Source of the DNA: Nanohaloarchaea archaeon PL-Br10_U2g5
Lineage (GTDB): Archaea; Halobacteriota; Halobacteria; Halobacteriales; Haloferacaceae
Assembly (NCBI GenBank): GCA_001564205.1
Contig: LKMY01000008.1
Span: forward strand, 1 to 20,375
DNA: 20,375 nt
Direction: 5' to 3'
Positions 1-7,146 of the stretch are shown here, in pieces (positions within the stretch are counted from its first letter, which is position 1; each line of letters begins with the position of its first letter). The notes under the pieces are model-generated. The model did not search any database. It was not told the origin of the DNA and saw only the letters and a program-made list of their open reading frames with translations. A program made the translations under genes and the position numbers.

Positions 1-795
1 ACAAACAGCCGACGGATGAAGACTGTCCAGACGGCGTTTGCCCTCCTCGAAACGATCCGCGAGGCGGACGGGATTACCCTGACCGAACTGACCAACGCCC
101 ACAACGTCTCGAAGAGCAGCGTGTATCACCACCTGAAAACGCTCGAGGATCTCGGGTGTGTCCACCGAGAGGACAACAAGTACTACCTCGGACTTGGGCT
201 ACTCGCGCTGGGAAAGCGGACGTACGACCGCCTAGAGGTCGCGCGGCTGTTAGATCCCGAGGCGCGTGACCTCGCCAAGGAGATCGGTGGTCGCGTCGTC
301 GCAATGGTTGAACAGGATAATCGAGGATACCTGGTGTACCAGCACCGAACCAACGAGGCCGTGATAACCGACACGGGGATTGGCGACACGGTTCACTTCC
401 ACTGTACGGCGATCGGAAAGGCGTATCTCGCTGCAATCAGCGAAGAAAAACAGCGTGAGATCGTCGAATCTGTGGATCTGGTAGAGGAGACAGCGGAGAC
501 AATCACCTCACGCCAGGAGCTGTACGAGGAACTCAAATTGACGCGTAAACGAGGCTACTCCATCAACGACGAGGAACGGATCGAAGGGATGCGCTCCGTA
601 GGAGCGCCGATCGTCACTGAGGGGGGAGAAGTTCTCGGGTCGCTGAGTCTCTCGCTGCCGATCACGCGGATGAAAGATGAGGATTTCAGGGATCGGATCC
701 CACGTCTAGTCAAGGAGACCACGAGCGTCATCGCAATCAAGCAGGCTTACGAGGGACCAACACGGTCGGTGAACGACTCCTCGCTCAATTGGTAA
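1..795 (+). CDS. IclR-family transcriptional regulator (5' end probably outside window)
   Basis: DNA-binding regulator of the IclR family, which usually controls neighbouring catabolic and transport genes through a small-molecule effector. Counting from the ATG at 16, residues 1-60 form the winged helix-turn-helix (VSKSSVYHHLKTLEDLG is the recognition region, about 31-47). Residues about 80-250 form the GAF-like effector domain, with the family signature HCTAIGKAYLA near 129-139. The frame is open from base 1 through the ATG at 16 (TNSRR then MKTVQTAF). Haloarchaeal relatives usually have a few residues before this point, so the true start is likely outside the window and 16 is only the first internal ATG. 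It lies upstream of, and in the same direction as, the propeller, hydrolase and importer genes, so it is a candidate regulator of them (inference). Family call is very secure; effector and targets are unknown. Confidence 0.93.
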   Translation, partial: TNSRRMKTVQTAFALLETIREADGITLTELTNAHNVSKSSVYHHLKTLEDLGCVHREDNKYYLGLGLLALGKRTYDRLEVARLLDPEARDLAKEIGGRVVAMVEQDNRGYLVYQHRTNEAVITDTGIGDTVHFHCTAIGKAYLAAISEEKQREIVESVDLVEETAETITSRQELYEELKLTRKRGYSINDEERIEGMRSVGAPIVTEGGEVLGSLSLSLPITRMKDEDFRDRIPRLVKETTSVIAIKQAYEGPTRSVNDSSLNW

Positions 796-831
796 GTCGG
801 GAGCCCTCGGTGTCGGTCGACGGCGCAACCG

Positions 832-861
832 ACGCACTTCGCGTGACGCAGCGAAATGCGT
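832..861. repeat. Imperfect inverted repeat after iclR
   Basis: Arms ACGCACTTCGC (832-842) and GCGAAATGCGT (851-861) are complementary at 10 of 11 positions around an 8-nt spacer. It begins 36 bp after the iclR stop codon. It could be an RNA hairpin at the 3' end of the iclR transcript. There is no T-rich tract directly after it, so a terminator role is only a possibility. Confidence 0.4.
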
Positions 862-902
862 GGATCCGGTCGTTTACTGAACGAAGAAACGGATGGTCTC
901 GA

Positions 903-924
903 CTACCGTCTGTCCAGACGGTAG
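903..924. promoter_or_regulatory. 22-bp perfect palindrome, operator-like
   Basis: Arms CTACCGTCTG (903-912) and CAGACGGTAG (915-924) are exact reverse complements around a 2-bp centre TC. The symmetry and short spacer suit a site for a dimeric protein; as RNA it would give a 9-bp stem with a GTCC loop. It sits between the iclR stop (795) and the propeller start (1164). IclR itself is the nearest candidate binder, but nothing in the sequence proves that. Confidence 0.5.
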
Positions 925-1130
925 CCCTTGTTACTCATTCCCATGAAATAGTTAGGATATTCCAAACAATACACTAAGCGTTACATTGCTATGTGTGTAA
1001 TTGATTCCGCTGTATTCACTATAAGAAAGATGTATTCGATGTTGTTTGTAATACCCAAAAAGCTGTTTCGATTATGAGATTTATTGATTCTTTTTTAGCG
1101 CCCGGAGCTCCTTGTTTTTCCGAAGCACGT

Positions 1131-1140
1131 AGTTTTATCA
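1131..1140 (+). promoter_or_regulatory. TATA box for the beta-propeller gene
   Basis: TTTTAT at 1133-1138 is centred about 28 bp before the ATG at 1164, the spacing expected for a leaderless haloarchaeal transcript. This favours 1164 over the upstream in-frame ATGs at 1074 and 1140, because both lie too far upstream to be on a transcript from this box. Confidence 0.55.
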
Positions 1141-1163
1141 TGACTGAACGGTGGTATGCTAGT

Positions 1164-2114
1164 ATGGCAGGCAAGCTAGTAGTACTCAACAAAGACGGAA
1201 ACACCGTCTCCGTGATCGACGCCGAGACCGGCGACACAACGACCACGATTGAAACGGATTTCAACCCTCACGAGGTCGTCGTTTCTCCCGACGGGTCGAA
1301 GACGTACGTTACGTGTTCACTCGGCGGGAAGCTGAACGTCATAGACAACGAGACATTCGAAGTAACGAAGCGGATCGACCACGAACAGTTCAAATTCCCG
1401 CACGGGGTCGCCACCCGTAACTCGACCGGTGACCTCTGGCTGGCAGCGACGTACAGCAGCCACATCTATCGCATCGACACCGAGACAGATGAGATCGAGA
1501 CGGTGTTCCCGACCCACCAAGACCTCTCGCACATGTTCGCGATTGACGCGGACGAGTCCACCGGTTACATCGCGAATATCGGTAGCGACAGTGTCTGCGT
1601 CGTGGACCTCGACCGGGAGACCATCACCGCGACCTTCTCTGTCGGTGCTGAACCCGAGGGAATCGCTGTCGACGAGCACACCGGCGACATCTATGTCGCG
1701 AACCAAGCGGACGATAGCCTCTCAGTCGTCGACTCCAACAGTTACGAGACGAAGTACGAGCTGACGCTCGGGAACAACCCGATTCGGGTCGTCCCGTCTC
1801 CAGATGGCGAGTACGTATTCGTCCCGAACCGCCTGTCCGACGACCTCTCAGTCATCGACACGTCGGTCGAGCGCGAGGTTCGCTTTACCCCGGACCGGGA
1901 GATGATCGAAGGCGGGACCCAACCGTGGGAGATCAAGCGAATCCCAGTCGGCGTCTGGCCCGGTGGAACCGTCTTCAACGACGACGGATCGCGGGCATTC
2001 GTGGCGAACAACAAAACGAACGACGTTTCCGTCATCGATGTCGAGTCGCTCGAGGAGATCGAGCGCTACGACGCAGGTCTTCATCCCGACGGTATCGACT
2101 ACCTCCCCGAGTAA
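1164..2114 (+). CDS. YVTN/YncE-type seven-bladed beta-propeller protein
   Basis: Predicted 316-residue beta-propeller built from repeats of about 42 residues, enough for seven blades. Repeats share the N-x-V-S-V-I-D core: NTVSVIDAETGD, DSLSVVDSNSYE, DDLSVIDTSVE, NDVSVIDVESLEE. Other blades begin with phrases such as HEVVVSPDGSKTYV. Proteins of this family are binding or scaffold domains and some have lyase-like activity; no catalytic residues can be assigned. Starting at 1164 gives MAGKLVVLNKDG, directly the first blade strand, with no signal peptide, so a cytoplasmic location is likely. Extending to 1074 would add 30 residues of non-acidic, unpropeller-like sequence. It lies between iclR and a serine hydrolase on the same strand, suggesting a place in the same catabolic locus. 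Fold is secure, function unknown. Confidence 0.85.
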   Translation: MAGKLVVLNKDGNTVSVIDAETGDTTTTIETDFNPHEVVVSPDGSKTYVTCSLGGKLNVIDNETFEVTKRIDHEQFKFPHGVATRNSTGDLWLAATYSSHIYRIDTETDEIETVFPTHQDLSHMFAIDADESTGYIANIGSDSVCVVDLDRETITATFSVGAEPEGIAVDEHTGDIYVANQADDSLSVVDSNSYETKYELTLGNNPIRVVPSPDGEYVFVPNRLSDDLSVIDTSVEREVRFTPDREMIEGGTQPWEIKRIPVGVWPGGTVFNDDGSRAFVANNKTNDVSVIDVESLEEIERYDAGLHPDGIDYLPE

Positions 2115-2280
2115 GGGACAAAACACGCGGCACCGCCTTCGAGAATAGATGGCGACGTTCCGCGGCCTCCGTTGTCGGTGGCGAGAGCGCGGCCGTTATC
2201 GACATCGTGCACGCTGTTTCGAGCGGCCAGTGTCCCGCTCCGGTGACGACTAATTCGCAGTCAGTACACCTGCACGTCGG

Positions 2281-2288
2281 TATATTTA
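2281..2288 (+). promoter_or_regulatory. TATA box for serine hydrolase 1
   Basis: TATATTTA is centred about 29 bp before the ATG at 2314, consistent with leaderless transcription. The hydrolase therefore probably has its own promoter, separate from the propeller gene that ends 199 bp upstream. Confidence 0.65.
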
Positions 2289-2313
2289 TTACCTAAGAGT
2301 TGGCCAATAAACC

Positions 2314-3666
2314 ATGGTTGTCAGCGACACGACGCGGAGACATCAACGTGAAAACAGTCTTGCAAACCAGGCCAAGCTGCTCGCATCTGGCGTGTTCGTC
2401 GTCGGACGAAACCCCTACGAGTACATCGAGCACGACCTCCGGACAATAAACCACTACCACGACTGGGAGCAGTGCTCCGTCGATATCGATTTCGAGGAGC
2501 AGTTGGTCACCATCTCGACGGCTGACGGCCTCTCAAAGACGGCGGTCCACAACGGTGATCAGGGATGCACAATCCTTCCCGAGTCACGAGAAACGGTCGC
2601 GTTCGACCCCGTCCCGGTCGAGCCGGACCTCGACGATCCTGACGAGCAGTCGTGGCCGATGGGCGACGCGGGCGCGGTCAATCCCGACCCGGACGGCGTC
2701 GACGCGGAAGCGCTCACGCGTGTCCTGGACAACGCCGTTCGATCGAACCCGACACACGGGATTCCCCCGAACACGCGCGCGCTGGTGGTTGTACACGACG
2801 GAGAGATCGTAGGGGAACGCTACGCTGAGGGGTTCACGAAAGACACACCACATGTGAGCTGGTCGAAGGGGAAGAGCGTCACTGCGGCGTTAATCGGTAT
2901 CCTCGTCGAGGAGGGACACATCGACGTGGACCAGCCCGCGCCGATCCCAGAGTGGAAGGACACTCCTCGTGAAGCGATCACGGTCACGGACCTCCTTCAG
3001 ATGAGCAGTGGGCTGGAGTTCCAGCGCTACGGCGAGACCGACGATGTCGTTCCCTTCACGGACGACGATCATCACTACAGCGTCTATCACCGAGTAATGG
3101 ACGTCTACGACTTCGTCACCTCTCGTGATCTGGAACACGAGCCGGGAACCGAGTGGCGCTATCGCAACTGTGACCCGCTCACCCTGATGCGGGTCGTCCG
3201 GGACGTTGCCGAGGAGACCGGGCGTGATTTCCTCTCGTTCCCTCAACGCGCCCTCTACGACCGGATCGGGGTGCGGAGCATGGTCCACGAGACGGATCTC
3301 TACGGCAACTTCATAACGTCAGGATTCAATTACGGGACCGCGCGCGACTGGGCTCGGTTCGGACTGCTTCACCTCTGGGAGGGCGAGTGGCTGGGCGACC
3401 AGATACTCCCAGAGTGGTGGGTCGACCATATCGCGACCCCGGCCCCGGCGAACGAGGAGGACGAGTACGGCGGACAGTTCTGGCTTAACGCCGGTGGGGA
3501 ACTCCCAGAGGTACCCCGAGACGCCTTCGCGGCCCGCGGCATGCGTGGACAGGTGACGATGGTCGTCCCCTCGAAAGATACCGTCATTGTCCGGATGGGC
3601 CACACGCCGAACTACCGGCAGGACAACACGCTCATGCGGGAGATACTCGACTGTATCGAGGAGTAA
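2314..3666 (+). CDS. Serine hydrolase, beta-lactamase / 6-aminohexanoate-dimer hydrolase-like family
   Basis: 450-residue hydrolase of the class C beta-lactamase superfamily (Pfam PF00144 type), whose members cleave amide or ester bonds through an acyl-serine intermediate. The SxxK motif is S184-K-G-K187, followed by SVTAALIG as in the nylon-oligomer hydrolase group. The second motif is Y283-R-N285. The third active-site strand carries G409-M-R-G-Q413, where many relatives have an HxG or KTG. An N-terminal segment of about 100 residues containing KLLASGVFVVGRNP matches the extension found in this hydrolase subgroup. No signal peptide or lipobox is visible, so it is probably cytoplasmic. A TATA box lies 29 bp upstream. 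It precedes a peptide-type importer and has a distant functional partner in the minus-strand hydrolase at 13000-14136. The natural substrate (amide, short peptide, cyclic amide or ester) cannot be told. Confidence 0.9.
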   Translation: MVVSDTTRRHQRENSLANQAKLLASGVFVVGRNPYEYIEHDLRTINHYHDWEQCSVDIDFEEQLVTISTADGLSKTAVHNGDQGCTILPESRETVAFDPVPVEPDLDDPDEQSWPMGDAGAVNPDPDGVDAEALTRVLDNAVRSNPTHGIPPNTRALVVVHDGEIVGERYAEGFTKDTPHVSWSKGKSVTAALIGILVEEGHIDVDQPAPIPEWKDTPREAITVTDLLQMSSGLEFQRYGETDDVVPFTDDDHHYSVYHRVMDVYDFVTSRDLEHEPGTEWRYRNCDPLTLMRVVRDVAEETGRDFLSFPQRALYDRIGVRSMVHETDLYGNFITSGFNYGTARDWARFGLLHLWEGEWLGDQILPEWWVDHIATPAPANEEDEYGGQFWLNAGGELPEVPRDAFAARGMRGQVTMVVPSKDTVIVRMGHTPNYRQDNTLMREILDCIEE

Positions 3667-3686
3667 AAGCTGCAGAAGAACGGACC

Positions 3687-4115
3687 GTGTTAGAGCTGTC
3701 GTGTCGGTGGCTCACCGGGTTCGGGGAGGGCCTCTCAAGAACCGCATCCGCTTGCATCCTCGGCGTCGACGTCTGCCGGGAGGCGGTGTTCACCACCCTG
3801 GATCAAGCCCACTCGGTTATCCACATGGACCAACTGATGCCGCATACGCTCGAAGTAAGTCCGATGCTTGCAGCGAAATCGAAAGAGGCCGCTGTTGACG
3901 GGGAGACCGACCTCTCGTGTAAGTGCCACGTCGCCACCGCCCACACCAAACAAGTACCGGGTGAGAGTGTGCTCGGCTTCCCAAGCGACTGGGTTGGGGC
4001 TGACCCCACAGAGCGTTTCGAACGCCGCGAAGACGGTCTTTGTGCGCCTACCGTCACGGATGCCAGCGAGACGATCTCTCAGTTAGCGTTGCCGACCGCT
4101 CAGTTAGCGTTGTGA
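3687..4115 (+). CDS. Doubtful hypothetical ORF in the gap before the importer
   Basis: An open frame of 142 codons from a GTG at 3687 to TGA at 4113-4115. Codon choice is GC-rich at third positions, but the product is not acidic like its neighbours, is unusually rich in Cys and Ala, and resembles nothing I recognise. Its last residues are duplicated (SQLAL then AQLAL) because of a 14-bp direct repeat in the DNA. It starts 21 bp after the hydrolase stop without a promoter of its own. It may be chance, or the remains of a decayed gene. Minus-strand frames here (for example 3735-3953) are equally unconvincing. Confidence 0.2.
   Translation: MLELSCRWLTGFGEGLSRTASACILGVDVCREAVFTTLDQAHSVIHMDQLMPHTLEVSPMLAAKSKEAAVDGETDLSCKCHVATAHTKQVPGESVLGFPSDWVGADPTERFERREDGLCAPTVTDASETISQLALPTAQLAL
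4078..4112 (+). repeat. 14-bp direct repeat, 21-bp period
   Basis: CTCAGTTAGCGTTG occurs exactly at 4078-4091 and again at 4099-4112. The copies start 21 bp apart, about two helical turns. They fall at the end of the doubtful ORF, about 230 bp before the importer lipoprotein gene. Could be a slippage duplication or paired binding sites. Confidence 0.6.
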
Positions 4116-4252
4116 TCGATCGCAAACAGGCGCCCGTAGGAGGGAGAGATGTCAGTTGAGTTCGACCGTTCGTGATCGCGACACGCTGTGGGTTGGTAAC
4201 GCGCCGATGACCGCACCAACAAGTTCATCGAAGAGCGGAGTACCGAGCGAGT

Positions 4253-4288
4253 GTAACCTAAATAGAAGCCGGTAATCTAAATAGAAGC
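4253..4288 (+). promoter_or_regulatory. Tandem 17-bp direct repeat upstream of importer promoter
   Basis: GTAACCTAAATAGAAGC (4253-4269) and GTAATCTAAATAGAAGC (4272-4288) differ at one base and start 19 bp apart. They end 22 bp before the TATA box at 4311, that is at roughly -90 to -54 from the predicted start of transcription, a usual location for an archaeal activator site. AT-richness contrasts with the surroundings. The binder is unknown; the IclR protein at the left end is one candidate. Confidence 0.6.
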
Positions 4289-4310
4289 AATAATTTCTGC
4301 ATCCCATTGG

Positions 4311-4317
4311 TATATAT
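4311..4317 (+). promoter_or_regulatory. TATA box for the importer operon
   Basis: TATATAT is centred 28 bp before the ATG at 4342, so the lipoprotein mRNA is probably leaderless. The tandem 17-bp repeat lies immediately upstream. Confidence 0.7.
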
Positions 4318-4341
4318 GCTTGGCTTGTCACCGGAGTATCT

Positions 4342-6033
4342 ATGAGGGATGTTGACTCTCAAACAGACGCTGGTATTAATCGTAGACGGATCGTACAGGC
4401 GCTAGGCGGTGCCGGTACGGTCGGGTTGGCTGGCTGTCTTGGCGGAGACGGCCCCGATCCTGAAGATGGGGGAACGACGACAGACGACGACGACGATGCA
4501 GTAGCGGACGGAGAGACGGAGTTTGTGGTGACGCTTGACGAGGGCATCACAAGTTTTGACTCTATCGAAATCACCGACGCAAACACCCGATCAGCGACGG
4601 GGTTGGTCTACGAACGGCTTACTGCAGTCGATTTCGATCTGAACGTTCAGCCGGTACTCGCGACCTCAGTCGACCCAATCGACGATACGACGGTGCGGGT
4701 ACCGTTGCGGGAGGGTGTCGAGTTTCATAACGGAGACCCGTTCAACGCCTACTCTGTGAAGGCCTCGATCGAGCGGAGTGTTGGCACCGCACGGGACGGG
4801 TTTATTTCACCGTGGTATGACGGCGCCGAGATCATCGATGAACACACGATCGAGTTCGAGCTCGTAGAGCCGTTCTCGCCGCTCGCAGCAGAGATGTTCC
4901 CGGAGATCCAAATGGTGCCTGAGGGCGCGGCGGACGGTGACGTCGATCTCACCGAACAACCGATCGGAACAGGTCCCTTTGAGTTCGACGAACATCAGGA
5001 AGGGTCGTACTTCCGGGTCAGAAAGAACGAGAACTACTGGTTCGAAGGGGACGACGACGTTCCCGGGGAACCCGCCGTCGACGTGGTGACATTCAGAATT
5101 ATTGGTGAGTCGTCCACCCAAGAGAGTGCCCTCCGGACGGGTGAGGTTGACCTGATTACCACCCCACCGACCGAAAGCGCCGAGAGCCTCCGCGATGAGG
5201 AGGATATCAACCTCCACGAAATCGCCGGCGGAACGTTCCTCAATCTCGAGTTCCCGACGAAGGCCTCACCCTACAGCAACCGTGACGTGAGGGAAGGAAT
5301 CACCCGGATCGTTCCGAGAGAGGACATCATCGACGTAGTGTTTAACGGGTTGGCGGTACCCGCACACGTGCTCGTCCCCCCGATGATGGTCGACTTCCGC
5401 GACGACGAGTTCCTTGATCGGATCAAAGACGAGTACACCGGACACGATCACGACCTCGGTGTCGAACTCATCGAACAAGGGTTCGAGGAAGAAGGGATCA
5501 CTGCTCCCCACGAGACATCGATTCTCACGAATGATGCGCCCGAACGTACCCGTACGGCGGAGATCATGCAGAACGTTCTAGAGGGAACCGGACTGTTTGA
5601 GGTGGAGATCGTCGAAGCCGAGTGGTCCGCTTACGTTGACCGGACTGGCGACGGTGAAGCGGCCGAACGTAACGAGATCATCATCGGTGGTATCACTGGG
5701 AGCCCGAGCCCGTGGGAGTATTTCAACCGTATTGTCACCGAGAGTGGAATTCCCCCCGCGTGCTGTAACTTTGCTGAGTGGACAGACGATCGGATGGAGG
5801 AGCTACTCTCTGAAACGGCAGCGACGTTTGAGTTTGACGAGCAAAAGCCGATGTACGAGGAGATGATGGAGCTGGCGGCTGAGGGAGCTCCGCGGGCGAT
5901 GATTCTCTGGCAGTCCGAAATCAACGCCTCTCGAGATTACGTCGACGGCTGGGAGGTCTTTTATGACCCCGCTTGGCAGTTCTCGTCGGTGTATGCTCCC
6001 TTTGCTGGAACGTACACGAGCCTGAATCAATAG
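4342..6033 (+). CDS. ABC importer substrate-binding lipoprotein, peptide/nickel family (SBP family 5)
   Basis: 563-residue solute receptor of the DppA/OppA type. The N-terminus has an Arg-rich Tat-like signal N-R-R-R-I-V at about 13-18, a short hydrophobic stretch (LGGAGTVGLA) and the lipobox L-A-G-C with Cys32 as the lipidation site, followed by an Asp/Thr-rich linker (about 33-57) typical of haloarchaeal Tat lipoproteins. The mature part shows family-5 hallmarks: LREGVEFHNGDPFNA at 122-136 and PIGTGPFEF at 207-215. It would be anchored outside the membrane and deliver a peptide or similar solute to the permeases encoded next. First gene of a five-gene operon, with its own TATA box and upstream repeats. 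Family 5 receptors bind di- and oligopeptides, but also opines, nickel, sugars and other compounds, so the ligand is not settled. Confidence 0.94.
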   Translation: MRDVDSQTDAGINRRRIVQALGGAGTVGLAGCLGGDGPDPEDGGTTTDDDDDAVADGETEFVVTLDEGITSFDSIEITDANTRSATGLVYERLTAVDFDLNVQPVLATSVDPIDDTTVRVPLREGVEFHNGDPFNAYSVKASIERSVGTARDGFISPWYDGAEIIDEHTIEFELVEPFSPLAAEMFPEIQMVPEGAADGDVDLTEQPIGTGPFEFDEHQEGSYFRVRKNENYWFEGDDDVPGEPAVDVVTFRIIGESSTQESALRTGEVDLITTPPTESAESLRDEEDINLHEIAGGTFLNLEFPTKASPYSNRDVREGITRIVPREDIIDVVFNGLAVPAHVLVPPMMVDFRDDEFLDRIKDEYTGHDHDLGVELIEQGFEEEGITAPHETSILTNDAPERTRTAEIMQNVLEGTGLFEVEIVEAEWSAYVDRTGDGEAAERNEIIIGGITGSPSPWEYFNRIVTESGIPPACCNFAEWTDDRMEELLSETAATFEFDEQKPMYEEMMELAAEGAPRAMILWQSEINASRDYVDGWEVFYDPAWQFSSVYAPFAGTYTSLNQ

Positions 6034-6080
6034 TTCAGTAACCCTCCATCCTTGTTATCAGTGTGCATCCAAAACGAAAG

Positions 6081-6142
6081 TATAAAGTCGACATAATATC
6101 ATGACCAAGGTACGGCATCACAAAGTTAGTTCAAGAGAATGA
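6081..6142 (+). promoter_or_regulatory. Possible internal promoter and mini-ORF before the first permease
   Basis: The 105-bp gap after the receptor gene holds TATAAAG at 6081-6087, a possible secondary promoter giving a leader of about 30 nt for the permease. A 13-codon ORF (ATG at 6101, MTKVRHHKVSSRE, TGA at 6140-6142) overlaps the permease ATG at 6139 in an ATGA junction. This arrangement would permit coupled translation of the permease. That the mini-ORF is translated is unproven. Confidence 0.3.
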
Positions 6143-7089
6143 GTCTAGCACGATACATCTTCAAGCGTGTGTTGGCGATGATACCGGTACTGTTCGGTGT
6201 CACTCTTATTACGTTTCTGATGATGCATGCAATTCCGGGAGATCCTGTCGATTTCATGTTGCAGTTCGCCCCTGCTGATGCGGGGATTCGCGAAGAGCTT
6301 CGCGCACAGTACAACCTCGACGAACCGGTCTGGAAGCAGTATCTCCTGTGGCTGAACGATCTCGCCAGATTTGATTTCGGCACATCGCTGATCACAGGTC
6401 GAGACGTCGGTGCGTCGATCGCGGCCCGGATGCCGTATACGATTCTTCTCGGCACCGCTGCGTGGATCATCGCGATGGGGATCGCGATCCCGGCCGGTAT
6501 CTACGCTGCCATCAACAAGGGGCAGACGGCCGACGAAGTGAGTCGGGTAGGCGCCCTTTTCGGCATCGCGATGCCGAACTTCTGGTTCGGACTGATGCTG
6601 CTCTTTTTCTTTAGCGTTCAGCTTGGCTGGTTTACCGTGTTACCACCCCTCGACGCGCCGCTGTTCAGCTTCGAGATGCTATGGTTCTTGATTTTGCCCG
6701 CAGTCACGCTCGGGACCGCCTCGACAGCGCTGTTGATGCGACTCATGCGGTCATCGATGGTTGAGGAACTCAACAAAGACTATGTTCGTACGGCGCGCGC
6801 GAAGGGGTTAGAAGAGCGGACAGTGATTCTGAAACACGTCCTACGAAACTCGCTAATTTCTGTCGTCACTGTGGCCGCGTTAATGGTTGCAAGTATCGTC
6901 GACGGATCGGTCGTTGTTGAAGTCGTCTTTGCCTGGCCCGGTATGGGACAGCTGATCATCGACGCAATCAATCAGCGCGACTTCCCCGTGCTCCAGCTGG
7001 CAGTAGTCATCATTGGGGTCTCGATCGTCCTCGCAAATCTGGTCGCAGACCTAGTGTACGCCGCGCTGGATCCACGAATTAGATACTGA
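6139..7089 (+). CDS. dppB: ABC importer permease, DppB/OppB type
   Basis: 316-residue inner-membrane permease. The opening segment ARYIFKRVLAMIPVLFGVTL is the classic first helix of DppB-type subunits, followed by IPGDPVDFM and an extracytoplasmic loop containing DEPVWKQYLLWL. Further hydrophobic helices lie near 100-122, 143-165, 180-200, 238-260 and 283-305. The cytoplasmic EAA loop, which contacts the ATPases, is at 214-237 (DYVRTARAKGLEER). It pairs with the permease at 7136 to form the membrane channel. Start at 6139 matches the family N-terminus exactly. The symbol reflects family membership, not a proven dipeptide substrate. Confidence 0.94.
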   Translation: MSLARYIFKRVLAMIPVLFGVTLITFLMMHAIPGDPVDFMLQFAPADAGIREELRAQYNLDEPVWKQYLLWLNDLARFDFGTSLITGRDVGASIAARMPYTILLGTAAWIIAMGIAIPAGIYAAINKGQTADEVSRVGALFGIAMPNFWFGLMLLFFFSVQLGWFTVLPPLDAPLFSFEMLWFLILPAVTLGTASTALLMRLMRSSMVEELNKDYVRTARAKGLEERTVILKHVLRNSLISVVTVAALMVASIVDGSVVVEVVFAWPGMGQLIIDAINQRDFPVLQLAVVIIGVSIVLANLVADLVYAALDPRIRY

Positions 7090-7095
7090 CAAACA

Positions 7096-7146
7096 ATGTA
7101 TATGAACACCAAAATCACACGACAAGAGGCCGCCAATGGCAACTGA
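7096..7146 (+). other. Mini-ORF overlapping the second permease start
   Basis: ATG at 7096 opens a 16-codon frame (MYMNTKITRQEAANGN) ending in TGA at 7144-7146, so it overlaps the first codons of the permease starting at 7136. It mirrors the mini-ORF before the first permease. It could couple translation across the 46-bp gap, or be chance. Confidence 0.2.

Larger units (their letters stand above)
796..1163. other. Intergenic region iclR to propeller gene
   Basis: This 368-bp gap holds two inverted repeats (832-861 and 903-924), then an AT-rich stretch from about 925 with short T runs, then the TATA-like TTTTAT at 1133-1138. Short ORFs here have no recognisable protein features. I see no further gene. 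Confidence 0.6.
3667..4341. other. 675-bp region between serine hydrolase 1 and the importer
   Basis: Contains the doubtful 142-codon ORF (3687-4115), the 14-bp direct repeat (4078-4112), the 17-bp tandem repeat (4253-4288) and the importer TATA box (4311-4317). I find no transposase motif, RNA gene or other recognisable gene. Confidence 0.6.

Noticed and set aside
1074..1163. Longer N-terminus for the propeller protein (starts at 1074 or 1140)
   Set aside because: The added residues are not propeller-like, and the TATA box at 1133-1138 points to a transcript starting at about 1164.
3735..4057. Possible transposase remnant in the gap before the importer
   Set aside because: No DDE/DEDD or zinc-ribbon motif and no terminal inverted repeats could be found in any frame.
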